Position numbers and translations under genes: made by a program. The notes under the pieces are model-generated. The model was not told the origin of the DNA. It did no database searches and saw only the letters and a program-made list of their open reading frames with translations. A stretch of 23,985 bases of DNA from PALSA-1004 sp046715035 (GTDB lineage: Bacteria > Pseudomonadota > Gammaproteobacteria > Burkholderiales > SG8-41), in NCBI GenBank assembly GCA_046715035.1, contig JBKJZR010000102.1:1-23985 (forward strand), read 5' to 3'. Below, one piece after another: positions 7,029 through 14,969 of this stretch (its first letter is position 1; each line of letters opens with the position of its first letter).

Positions 7029-7699
7029 TCAGCGCCTCCCGGAACGCGAAACGCGCGCCGCAGGATTGCGCACGGCACCCGGGGCGGCACACGGCAGCAG
7101 CGACCGGCGGGAAACAACGAGCGCGGGCAGGGCCGCGAACATCACCCGCGAAAAGACGGCAATTCTCGATCTCCAGATCACGCGCAAAGCAGCCATCGAT
7201 AGTCTCTCCAGGATTGTCGCGAAAGCGCAACGGACCCGAAGCATAGGCCAGGCGCGCTGCACGCGAAATCAGGATTATCCTGAGTGGGGGTCGATTCGCG
7301 TGGCGTGCAAAATTTACAACGGCCGCTCGCCAAGGAGAGCAGGCAGGCTGTAAGCGTGCACACGGCCGGCGCTACGCCCCGGCAGTCCGCAACCGGGGTG
7401 CCTTGCCGACGCGCCGGAACCCGGCCGGACATTCATCGCTTGGCTCCGGCCCGGCGCCGTCCTCGCCGGTTCGCGCACCCTGTCGCGCTGGCGCCGCCGA
7501 CCGTCAGGTGAAGCCTGCGGCCTAACGCCGGGGGGCGGCGGCAACCGGCCGGGCCTGCATGTAAAGTTTTCGACTGGGCGGCGACGCTGTGCAGGCGCAA
7601 CTCCGCGCAACGCCAAGCGCGGGCCGCGACCATCGCGGCCTTTCCTGCGGCCGCGCGACAGGCGCATAATGACGCAGACGCCCCTACGCCTCCGACCCC
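7029..7699. other. Long intergenic gap with a 15-base palindrome
   Basis: No frame in this stretch has protein-like composition, and the short open frames are Arg/Ala/Pro-rich on both strands. A perfect odd palindrome, TCAGGATTATCCTGA, occupies 7269-7283. Its minus-strand reading contains GATAAT, a -10-like hexamer about 250 bases upstream of pbpG. CATAAT at 7665-7670 is a possible -10 box for the plus-strand gene at 7700. The gap therefore probably holds divergent promoters. Nothing else is recognised. Confidence 0.4.
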
Positions 7700-8536
7700 A
7701 TGCTCTATCCGGAAATCTTCAAATCGCTTGAGCGCGTACGCTGGGATATGGCGAAGGACGTCCCCTGGGACGGCTTCGAGTCGGGCCGGCTCTCCGACGA
7801 GCAGGCGCTTACGATCAAGATGAACGCGATCACCGAGTGGGCCGCGCTGCCGGCCACCGAAATGTTCCTGCGCGACAACCAGCATGACAGCGATTTCTCG
7901 GCGTTCATGTCGGTATGGTTCTATGAGGAACAGAAACATGCGCTCGTGCTCATCGAATATTTGCGGCGCTTTCGGCCCCACCTGGTGCCGAGCGAGCAGG
8001 AGCTGCACGCGGTGCGCTTCGCGTTCGATCCAGCGCCCGCGCTGGAAACGCTGATGCTGCACTTCTGCGGTGAGATCCGCCTCAATCACTGGTATCGGTG
8101 CGCCGCGCAATGGCACACCGAACCCGTGATACGCAGGATCTACCATCTGATATCACGCGACGAAGCGCGTCACGGCGGCGCTTACCTGCAGTACATGAAG
8201 AAGGCGATCGCCTCGAGCGGCAATGCGGCGCGCAAGGCCTTCGCGAGGATCGGCATGCTGATGGCGAGCTCGGCCCGCAGCGGTAAACCCCTCCACCCGA
8301 CCAATCTGCATGTGAACAAGGCGATGTTCCCGAACGATACAGTGCAGAGCAAGCTGCCCGACCCCGCGTGGCTCGAACACTGGCTCGACCATCAGATCCG
8401 CTTCGACCGCGAATGGGAATCGAAGGTCGTGACGGGAATTCTGCGCAACCTGTCGCTCTTGTTCGATAGCGCGATCACCAGCGTGCAGGAGCTCAACCGC
8501 TATCGCAAGCAGCTCGAGGGTGCGGCCGGCGCATAG
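7700..8536 (+). CDS. Ferritin-like di-iron protein, acyl-ACP desaturase-like
   Basis: The product has 278 residues, has no signal peptide and is probably cytoplasmic. It shows the carboxylate-bridged di-iron pattern of ferritin-like oxygenases: E46 or E54 in ITEWAALPATE, E77-x-x-H80 in EEQKH, E125 in GEIRLN and E155-x-x-H158 in DEARH. The order E, ExxH, E, ExxH across four helices is that of soluble acyl-ACP desaturases and related oxidases. The length (278 against roughly 330-360 for plant desaturases) is short. The substrate is unknown; a fatty acyl group is only one possibility. ATG 7700 has no strong Shine-Dalgarno sequence. The next gene, rfaE2, follows after 21 bases on the same strand. 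Confidence 0.75.
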   Translation: MLYPEIFKSLERVRWDMAKDVPWDGFESGRLSDEQALTIKMNAITEWAALPATEMFLRDNQHDSDFSAFMSVWFYEEQKHALVLIEYLRRFRPHLVPSEQELHAVRFAFDPAPALETLMLHFCGEIRLNHWYRCAAQWHTEPVIRRIYHLISRDEARHGGAYLQYMKKAIASSGNAARKAFARIGMLMASSARSGKPLHPTNLHVNKAMFPNDTVQSKLPDPAWLEHWLDHQIRFDREWESKVVTGILRNLSLLFDSAITSVQELNRYRKQLEGAAGA

Positions 8537-8557
8537 CGCGGCGTCGTTGCACGCCAC

Positions 8558-9052
8558 GTGCCGCATTTGCACGCCACTCCGCAATTCGAAAGCAAGCTCT
8601 GCGATCCAACGTGCGCGGCGGCGCGCTGCGCCGGACTGCCCCGACCGCTGGTATTCACCAATGGCGTGTTCGACGTGCTCCACCGGGGCCACGCGACCTA
8701 TCTCGCGCAGGCACGTGCGCTGGGTGCAAGTCTCGTGGTCGCGGTCAACAGCGACGCCTCGGTCAGGCGTCTGGGCAAGGGCCCTGATCGCCCGATCAAC
8801 ACGCTCGAAGACCGGATGGCCCTGCTCGCGGCCCTCGAAGGGGTCGACCTCGTCACTTCGTTCGATGAGGCGACGCCACTCGCGCTGATCCGTGCGCTGA
8901 AACCCGATGTGCTGGTGAAAGGCGGCGACTGGCAACCCGGTCAGATCGTTGGCGCCGCCGACGTCAAAGGCTGGGGCGGCGCCGTCCACGCCATTCCTTT
9001 CCTGCACGAGCGCTCAACGACGGCGACGCTGGCGAAGATACGCGGCGGGTAG
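8558..9052 (+). CDS. rfaE2: D-glycero-beta-D-manno-heptose 1-phosphate adenylyltransferase
   Basis: The product has 164 residues. The nucleotidyltransferase signature FTNGVFDVLHRGHATYL is at 33-49, with the HxGH motif. RPINTLEDRMALLAALEGVD and DVLVKGGDW are characteristic of the heptose enzyme. It corresponds to the C-terminal half of the E. coli HldE fusion and activates heptose-1-phosphate with ATP to give ADP-heptose for the lipopolysaccharide inner core. Separate RfaE2 proteins are usual in betaproteobacteria. The start is GTG 8558 by length, with TTG 8567 as an alternative; neither has a good ribosome binding site. The kinase half (RfaE1) is not in the window. The gene converges on the SPOR gene. 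Confidence 0.92.
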   Translation: MPHLHATPQFESKLCDPTCAAARCAGLPRPLVFTNGVFDVLHRGHATYLAQARALGASLVVAVNSDASVRRLGKGPDRPINTLEDRMALLAALEGVDLVTSFDEATPLALIRALKPDVLVKGGDWQPGQIVGAADVKGWGGAVHAIPFLHERSTTATLAKIRGG

Positions 9053-9080
9053 CTCGTGCCGCCGCTCGCGGCTTCAGCGC

Positions 9081-9749
9081 TCAGCTTCGCGAGGCCTGCT
9101 GCAGATCGGCGCAGTTGCTCGCCCGGAGTGTCGCTGCCGGAAATTCGGTCTGGAGTTCGGCGAGCCGCGCAGCCACCACCGTGCTCGGGTCACGAATCAC
9201 GAATGCATTGCTCTTCCCGCCGCGCGGACCCATCACCGCCGAGCGCACGCCCTTCTGCCGTATCTGCGCCAAGTAAGCGGCCGCGGCCTCCTCGGTGCCG
9301 AACACGCCGAGCGACACCACATAGCGATTGGCAGCATTGTCCTGAATGATTTTCAGATCACTGACGCCGAGCGCACGCGCCTCGCCGGCCTTCTTGTCGG
9401 CGTCGCTCCTGTTCTTGAGCGCCGGGATATGCACCCACCATCCCTCGACACCCGGCCGCGATAGCTTCTCGCCGAGATCGAATTTCGCGAGCGCCGCCTC
9501 TGCGCGCGCGACATCTTCGGGTGCGAAACCGGCCCACTCCAGACAGACCAGCGCGGATGGGGCCTGAACGCCCGCACCCTGGTCGCGGCGGGGCGCGGGC
9601 GGCGGCGCGGATTTCAGCAGCTTGAGCTTGTCCGGACTGATCTGCAGCAGTGCGATCGGCGCGTCGCTGCCCGCGCGGTTTTCCGCATAATAGATGTAAG
9701 CGAATGCGCCCACGTTAGCGAGCAGCAGCATCCAGAACAGCATTCTCAT
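9081..9749 (-). CDS. SPOR-domain membrane-anchored protein
   Basis: From ATG 9749 the product has 222 residues. It begins with a short cytoplasmic end and a single membrane helix (MLFWMLLLANVGAFAYIYY, about 3-21). A Pro/charged linker follows, then a C-terminal SPOR-like domain (about 105-180, with WWVHIPALKNRSDADKK and YVVSLGVFGTEEAAAAYL). SPOR domains bind denuded peptidoglycan glycan strands, often at the septum. The open frame continues upstream to a TTG at 9857 that overlaps the coaX stop; ATG triplets at 9785-9791 are also possible starts. ATG 9749 is chosen because related proteins begin just before the helix. It is the last gene of the birA-coaX operon. Confidence 0.75.
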   Translation of the reverse strand: MRMLFWMLLLANVGAFAYIYYAENRAGSDAPIALLQISPDKLKLLKSAPPPAPRRDQGAGVQAPSALVCLEWAGFAPEDVARAEAALAKFDLGEKLSRPGVEGWWVHIPALKNRSDADKKAGEARALGVSDLKIIQDNAANRYVVSLGVFGTEEAAAAYLAQIRQKGVRSAVMGPRGGKSNAFVIRDPSTVVAARLAELQTEFPAATLRASNCADLQQASRS

Positions 9750-9853
9750 CTGTCGTTTACCCAGTCGACTCGCATGCAGGCCCATCATCATCCGGCGCGA
9801 CGCCCGGACCACGCAGCGGGCGCGTCCCCACAAACGTGTGATGCCGAGGCGAT

Positions 9854-10585
9854 TCAAACATCGCGGGCAATGGCGAGCAGGCCCTCCAGCACGAGATTAT
9901 CCACTACTCGAACTTCGAGGTTAAGGTGGGGCACGATGAGCGCTGCCGCCCCGCCGCTCATCACGCACCACGGCGACGTCTGTTCCGCCTCCTCGAGAAA
10001 CCGCGCCATGCGTTCGACCGCGCCCGCCAACGCGTTGATTGCGCCGCTCGCGATCGCATCGCCGGTCGAGTCGGGAAAAAAACTGAACTTGCCCGCCTGC
10101 AGGTGCAGCGCCGCAGTGTTGGCGGCCAACGCACGGCGCATCAACTCCGCGCCCGGCACGATGATGCCGCCCGCGAACACGCCATCCGCAGAGAGTGCAT
10201 CGACCGTGAGGGCCGTGCCGGCGTCGACGACGACAGCGGGGCCGCCGTGCATGCGCCACGCACCGATCAGCGCCGCCCAGCGATCGTTGCCGAGCTGCGG
10301 CGGATCGGCGTAACTGTTGCGCACGCCGCATCGTGCAGGCTCGCTCACGATCCAGCGTATCACCGGCGCTGCCGGCAGCAGCGCCGCGAGCTCCGCCTGT
10401 AATGTCGCCCCGGCCACATTCGAGCCGAGCACGGCCGCGAGCGGCGGCATCCGCGCGAATTCTGTAGCCAGCTCGGCCGCGCATGAATTCTCGACCGAGC
10501 CCTGCGCAAGCCACCCGGCGCCGTCGTGGACACCCCATTTGATGCGCGTATTGCCGGCGTCTATGGTCAGCACGTTGCCCTTCAC
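9854..10585 (-). CDS. coaX: Type III pantothenate kinase
   Basis: The product has 243 residues. It starts at GTG 10585, which overlaps the birA TGA as GTGA, so translation is probably coupled; the longer open frame upstream lies inside birA. The ATP-binding motif DAGNTRIKWG (9-18), GNDRWAAL (99-106, with the catalytic Asp D101) and DAGTALTVD (121-129) are those of CoaX. It phosphorylates pantothenate, the first committed step of coenzyme A synthesis, and unlike CoaA it is not usually inhibited by CoA and needs a monovalent cation. In Bordetella the homologue was named Baf. The birA-coaX order is common in betaproteobacteria. Confidence 0.93.
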   Translation of the reverse strand: MKGNVLTIDAGNTRIKWGVHDGAGWLAQGSVENSCAAELATEFARMPPLAAVLGSNVAGATLQAELAALLPAAPVIRWIVSEPARCGVRNSYADPPQLGNDRWAALIGAWRMHGGPAVVVDAGTALTVDALSADGVFAGGIIVPGAELMRRALAANTAALHLQAGKFSFFPDSTGDAIASGAINALAGAVERMARFLEEAEQTSPWCVMSGGAAALIVPHLNLEVRVVDNLVLEGLLAIARDV

Positions 10586-11580
10586 GTCACGGCTCCGCGC
10601 TTGCCAGGCATCGCCGCAGCATTCACTTCGCCGCTGTGAAACCGCCGGCGCCCGTTGCCTGTCGTCAACAGCAGCGCGCCGTCGTCCGCCACGCCCTCCG
10701 CCGTGCCTTCCACAGCGGTGCCGTCGGGAAGCGAGAGTCGCACGACTTGCCCGCGATGGACGTGACGGCTTTGCCACTCGTCACGCAGCGGCGCGAAGCC
10801 CTCGCGTGCGAACTGCTCGAGCACGCGCTCGCATTCGACCAGCACGAGCGCCAGCGCGCGATTGCGATCGGGCACCGCGCCGCTCGCTGTGGCCACGTCG
10901 GCAGCCGGCTGGTCGATGCGTGCGCGCAGCGGATCAGGCAGCCGGCAATTGAGGCCGATGCCGATCACCGCCGCGCTCGGGCCGAGCATGTCGCCCTGTA
11001 TTTCGATCAGAATGCCGGCGAGCTTCGCGTCGCGCCACAGCACGTCGTTGGGCCACTTGAGGCGGGCGTCGCGCACGCCGAGCAGCGCCAGCGCGCGTAC
11101 CACACCGATGCCGATCGCGAGACTAAGACCGGCGAGCGACGCTGCCCCCTGCTGGAAGCGCCACAGCAGCGAGAACGTAAGCGCGGCGCCGAGCGCGGAA
11201 TGCCACTCGCGCCCGCGCCGTCCGCGGCCGCTGGTCTGACATTCGGCGACGATCACGCTGCCGCTGGAGGCGCGATCGGCTGCGCGCTGCAGGAGCAGCG
11301 TGTTGGTCGATGCGGCGGAGTCGAGCACCTGCACGCAGAAATCGGCGGCGCGCGGACCGAGGTGGTGCTCGATTGCGGTGCGCTCGAGCAGGGTCAGCGG
11401 CGCGGCCAGCCGGTACCCGCGGCCACGCACCTTGAACACGTCGATGCCCTGTCCGTCGAGTGCGTGCAGCGCGTTCCACACGCTCGCGCGCGATACACCG
11501 AGCGCACGCGCCATGGCCTCGCCTGAACGGAATTCGCCGTCGGCAAGCAAGCGCAAGGTCTGGAGGGTCAAAGCGTTCAT
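10582..11580 (-). CDS. birA: Biotin--[acetyl-CoA-carboxylase] ligase and biotin repressor
   Basis: The product has 332 residues from ATG 11580. Residues 1-60 are a winged helix-turn-helix (ALGVSRASVWNALHALDGQG, then a basic wing VRGRGYRL). This is the DNA-binding domain of repressor-type BirA, so the protein may also regulate biotin genes. The ligase domain carries GRGRRGREW (118-126), which binds biotinyl-5'-AMP, and KWPNDV (175-180). A small C-terminal domain ends near SGEVNAAAM. It attaches biotin to the carboxyl carrier protein. No biotin synthesis gene is in the window. The gene is divergent from the enolase-superfamily gene, with 78 bases between the starts. Confidence 0.95.
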   Translation of the reverse strand: MNALTLQTLRLLADGEFRSGEAMARALGVSRASVWNALHALDGQGIDVFKVRGRGYRLAAPLTLLERTAIEHHLGPRAADFCVQVLDSAASTNTLLLQRAADRASSGSVIVAECQTSGRGRRGREWHSALGAALTFSLLWRFQQGAASLAGLSLAIGIGVVRALALLGVRDARLKWPNDVLWRDAKLAGILIEIQGDMLGPSAAVIGIGLNCRLPDPLRARIDQPAADVATASGAVPDRNRALALVLVECERVLEQFAREGFAPLRDEWQSRHVHRGQVVRLSLPDGTAVEGTAEGVADDGALLLTTGNGRRRFHSGEVNAAAMPGKRGAVT

Positions 11581-11658
11581 CGGTGTCGTATAGAATAGAC
11601 GAAATAACCGCACGCCACTGCAGCACACCCCGCCACGGAGATCGCCACGGAGATACGC
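11581..11658. promoter_or_regulatory. Divergent intergenic region with tandem 12-base repeat
   Basis: This short gap lies between birA (minus) and the enolase-superfamily gene (plus). TAGAAT at 11591-11596 is a -10-like hexamer for the plus strand, and the reverse strand reads TATTCT and TATACG nearby. CGCCACGGAGAT is repeated exactly in tandem at 11631-11642 and 11643-11654, so the CGGAGA Shine-Dalgarno-like core is present twice before ATG 11659. Only the second copy is well spaced. Confidence 0.4.
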
Positions 11659-12819
11659 ATGAGCGCGCATGAATCCGATCTGACCATTGTCGGGGTGGAG
11701 GCGTTTCCCACGTCGTTCCCGGTACGGCCCGAAGACAGCATCAGTCTGGGAGTGGGCCGCGTGGTCAAGCGCGATGCGGTGATCGTGAAGGTGACGACCG
11801 CGGGGGGCCTCACGGGGTACGGCGAGTCGCATCACGGCCGCGCCCCCGGCGCAGTTGCGCATCTCGTGAATACGACATTACGCCAGCTCATCCTGGGCCG
11901 CAGCGCCGCCGACGTGATCGGCGCGTGGCATGCGATCTACGCGAAACAGCTCGCGAGCCACGGCATGGGAGCTGGCACCTGCCTCGCGATGAGCGGCATC
12001 GACCTCGCGCTATGGGACATCCGCGGCAAAGCAGTCGGGTGGCCGCTCTACAAGCTGCTCGGCGGCAGCAGCAAACCCATTCCTGCCTACGCGGGGGGCG
12101 TATCGCTGGGCTATCAGGATCCGCAGGCGCTCGTCGCCGAAGCGCGCCCGCACGTCGAAGCGGGCTACCGCGCGGTGAAGCTGCGCGTTGGCGATACTCC
12201 CCGCCGCGACATCGAACGCATCGCGGCCGTGCGCAAGGCGTTCGGCGACGAGCTGGTGATTCTCACCGACGCCAACATCGGCTACAGCCTCGAAGATGCG
12301 CGGCAGGCGCTGCCCGCGATGGAGGAGCTCGACGTCGGCTGGCTCGAGGAACCGTTCCCGCCGCACGACAGCCGCAGCTACGAGCTCGCGGCGGGCTACA
12401 GCCGGGTGCCGCTGGCAGCCGGCGAAAATCACTACACCCGTTATGAGTTCAATCGCGTGATCGAAGACGGCGCGATTACCATCATCCAGCCCGACCTTTC
12501 CAAGACCGGCGGGCTGACCGAAGCGCTGCGCATCGCGGCGATGGCCTCGGCCTATAAGCTCAAAATCAACCCGCACTCGTCGATGACCGGTCTCAACATG
12601 GCGGCCTCGATCCATTTCCTTGCCGCGATCGACAATGGCGGTTACTTCGAGGGCGACGTGTCGCGCAACAACCATTTCCGCGACAAGCTGACCACTGCAC
12701 CCTATGCGGTGGGAGCGGATGGCTGCGTGCTGCCGCTCGAGCGGCCCGGTATCGGCGTCGACGTCGACGAGGACTTCATCGCCGCACACCCGGTGATCGA
12801 GGGCCCGAGCTACGTCTAG
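11659..12819 (+). CDS. Mandelate racemase/muconate lactonizing enzyme family protein
   Basis: The product has 386 residues, with the usual N-terminal capping domain (about 8-130) and a TIM-barrel domain. Active-site residues can be placed: K174-L-R176 at the end of the second strand (KxR where many relatives have KxK), metal ligands D204 (LTDAN), E230 (WLEEPF) and E256 (AAGEN), then QPDLSKTGG (277-285) and H306 in NPHSS. Family members abstract a proton next to a carboxylate; many are acid-sugar dehydratases or racemases. The substrate cannot be named. CGGAGA supports ATG 11659. It precedes four carboxylate-binding Bug proteins after 155 bases, which fits organic or sugar acid use. Confidence 0.85.
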   Translation: MSAHESDLTIVGVEAFPTSFPVRPEDSISLGVGRVVKRDAVIVKVTTAGGLTGYGESHHGRAPGAVAHLVNTTLRQLILGRSAADVIGAWHAIYAKQLASHGMGAGTCLAMSGIDLALWDIRGKAVGWPLYKLLGGSSKPIPAYAGGVSLGYQDPQALVAEARPHVEAGYRAVKLRVGDTPRRDIERIAAVRKAFGDELVILTDANIGYSLEDARQALPAMEELDVGWLEEPFPPHDSRSYELAAGYSRVPLAAGENHYTRYEFNRVIEDGAITIIQPDLSKTGGLTEALRIAAMASAYKLKINPHSSMTGLNMAASIHFLAAIDNGGYFEGDVSRNNHFRDKLTTAPYAVGADGCVLPLERPGIGVDVDEDFIAAHPVIEGPSYV

Positions 12820-12974
12820 CGCCGGCGCACCTTGACGGCGCCGGTCGCACCGGGTGATACCGGCCATCTGCCCGGCGCTACTCGCGAAAAAGCCCCGGCG
12901 TATGAGAGAATTGCCTACCGCGCGGCACACGCGTCACACAATAAGCGCGCGCGGGCGTCTTTGGAGGAGCTGCC

Positions 12975-13958
12975 ATGCACCAACTATCGCGTTTGTCCTT
13001 CGCGTGCCTGATCCTGCTCGCGTGCAGCATGGTGAACGCCCAGCCGCGCGCCACCGGCCCCGACTACCCCGGCAAATCGGTGCGCGTGATCGTCCCCTAC
13101 ACTCCGGGCGGAATCACCGACGTGGTCACGCGCACGGTGGCGCTCGAGCTGGCGAAAAGCCTGAGCCAGCCGTTCATCGTCGACAACCGCCCGGGAGCGA
13201 ACAGCATCCTCGGCGTCGAGCTGCTGTCGAAAGCCATCCCCGACGGCTATACGCTGGGCACGGTGATCGCGGCACACGCGGCCAATCAGACGCTCTATCC
13301 GAAGCTGCCCTACGACTCGATCAAGAGCTTCGAGCACGTTTCCCTGCTCGGCACCGCACCGCTCATCGTGTGCGCGACCAACTCGCTGCCTGCGAACTCG
13401 GCCAAGGAACTGGTCGAAGTCGCGAAAGCGAAGCCCGGGCAGCTCTCGTTCGCGTCGAGCGGCATCGGCGCGGCAGCGCATCTGACGACCGAGCTGCTGA
13501 TGTCGACCACCGGCATCAAGATGGTGCACGTGCCTTACAAGGGCACGGCGCCGGCGCTGCAGGATCTGATCGGCGGACAGATCCAGGTGATGATGGACGT
13601 GCCCTCGTCGATGCTGCCGCACGTGCGCGCCGGCAAGATCAAGGCGCTGGGGATGGCTTCGGAAAAGCGCGTGGCGGTCGCACCGGATCTGCCGACGCTG
13701 ATCGAGTCGGGCGTCAACGTCGTCGGCGGCACGTGGGTGGGCCTGCTGGCGCCGCTCGGCACGCCGAAGCCCGTCGTCGAAAAACTCGCCCGCGAGGCTG
13801 CGAGCGCGCTGCGCAGACCCGAGGTCAGGGAGCGCTTCGCGCAGCTCGGCATCGAGCCGGTCGGCAGCACGTCAGCCGAGTTCACGCGGTTTCTCAGGGA
13901 CGAAGTGGCGAAGTGGGCGAAAGTGATCAAAGACGCCAACGTCAAAGTCGACAGCTGA
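12975..13958 (+). CDS. Bug family tripartite tricarboxylate transporter substrate-binding protein, copy 1
   Basis: The product has 327 residues. A signal peptide is cleaved probably near VNA-QP (residue 22); an LLAC stretch inside it is a poor lipobox. The Bug core is complete: VRVIVPYTPGGITD, VDNRPGAN, PDGYTLG, HVPYKGTAPALQDLIGGQ and the closing WAKVIKDANVKVD. These periplasmic proteins bind carboxylates or other small anions and normally deliver them to TctA/TctB-type membrane partners, which are absent here. A strong GGAGGAG (12963-12969) precedes the ATG, the best ribosome binding site of the six copies. It leads a run of four Bug genes, the next beginning seven bases after its stop. Confidence 0.9.
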   Translation: MHQLSRLSFACLILLACSMVNAQPRATGPDYPGKSVRVIVPYTPGGITDVVTRTVALELAKSLSQPFIVDNRPGANSILGVELLSKAIPDGYTLGTVIAAHAANQTLYPKLPYDSIKSFEHVSLLGTAPLIVCATNSLPANSAKELVEVAKAKPGQLSFASSGIGAAAHLTTELLMSTTGIKMVHVPYKGTAPALQDLIGGQIQVMMDVPSSMLPHVRAGKIKALGMASEKRVAVAPDLPTLIESGVNVVGGTWVGLLAPLGTPKPVVEKLAREAASALRRPEVRERFAQLGIEPVGSTSAEFTRFLRDEVAKWAKVIKDANVKVDS

Positions 13959-13965
13959 CGCGCCG

Positions 13966-14940
13966 ATGCGTCGATCCGCCCAACTCCTCCGCTACGCGCT
14001 GGCAGCCGTCGCCGCGCCGCTCGCGATTGCCGCTGCCGCCCAGAGCTATCCCAACAAGCCGATTCGCATCGTCGTGCCCTTTCCGCCCGGCGCTTTCAAC
14101 GACACGCTCGGACGCACGATCGCGGCAAAATTCAGCGACGGCGGTTTTGGCCAGGCGTTCGTCGACAATCGTCCCGGCGCAGGCAGCACGATCGGTGCCG
14201 ATCTCGTCGCGAAATCGCCGCCCGACGGCCATACGCTGCTCATCGTCGCATTTCCGTTTGCCGTCAATGCCACCCTGTACACCCGCCTGCCGTACAACAC
14301 CGAAAAGGATTTCGTGCCGATCATTCATGCCGGGGCGACGCCCAACCTGCTGGTTGCGCATCCCTCCGTGCCGGTGAAATCGGTCAAAGAGCTGGTGGCG
14401 CTTGCGAAATCACATCCCGGGCAGCTCACGTATGCGTCGACCGGCAGCGGGTCCTCGAATCACATCTCGATGGAGCTCTTCAAGATGATGACGAAGACCA
14501 ACATCGTCCACGTGCCGTACAAGGGCAGTGCGCCAGCGGTCACCGACATGATCGGCGGACACGTCATGATGATGTTCGACAACACGCCGAACGTGCTGCC
14601 CCACGTCAGGGCGGGCCGCGTCAAGGCGCTGGGCGTGACCAGCCTCAAGCGTTCGCCACTGGCGCCCGAAGTTCCGACGGTCGACGAGGCCGGCGTTCCC
14701 GGCTACGAGATCAGCGTCTGGTTCGGCGTCGTCGGCCCCGCCGGCATCCCGCGCGATATCGTGGCCCGTCTCAACGGCGAGATCAACAAGATTCTGCAGA
14801 TGCCCGACGTGCGCGAGCGCTTTCAGAACGGCGGTGTCGAGCCGGTCGGCGGTACGCCGGAAAAGTTTGGCGATCACCTGCGCTCCGAGATCGCCAAATG
14901 GGGAAGAGTCGTAAAAGAAGCGGGCGCCAAGGTCGAATAA
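13966..14940 (+). CDS. Bug family substrate-binding protein, copy 2
   Basis: The product has 324 residues. The twin-Arg-like start MRRSAQLLRY leads into an Ala-rich hydrophobic core, with cleavage near AAA-QSYP (about residue 26). The first binding loop reads PGAFNDTLGR (41-50) where most relatives have PGG followed by S/T-D, so the loop is altered although an Asp remains. The second signature HVPYKGSAPAVTDMIGGH is normal. The tail RVVKEAGAKVE is typical. The start codon is only seven bases from the preceding stop and has no clear ribosome binding site, so it is probably translated by coupling with copy 1. Confidence 0.9.
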   Translation: MRRSAQLLRYALAAVAAPLAIAAAAQSYPNKPIRIVVPFPPGAFNDTLGRTIAAKFSDGGFGQAFVDNRPGAGSTIGADLVAKSPPDGHTLLIVAFPFAVNATLYTRLPYNTEKDFVPIIHAGATPNLLVAHPSVPVKSVKELVALAKSHPGQLTYASTGSGSSNHISMELFKMMTKTNIVHVPYKGSAPAVTDMIGGHVMMMFDNTPNVLPHVRAGRVKALGVTSLKRSPLAPEVPTVDEAGVPGYEISVWFGVVGPAGIPRDIVARLNGEINKILQMPDVRERFQNGGVEPVGGTPEKFGDHLRSEIAKWGRVVKEAGAKVE

Positions 14941-14969
14941 ACCGCAGCACCGCAACGAGGAGCACTTTG

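Noticed and set aside
12854..14377. 507-residue plus-strand open frame
   Set aside because: It is the out-of-frame shadow of the first two Bug genes, Arg-rich and without domain signals.
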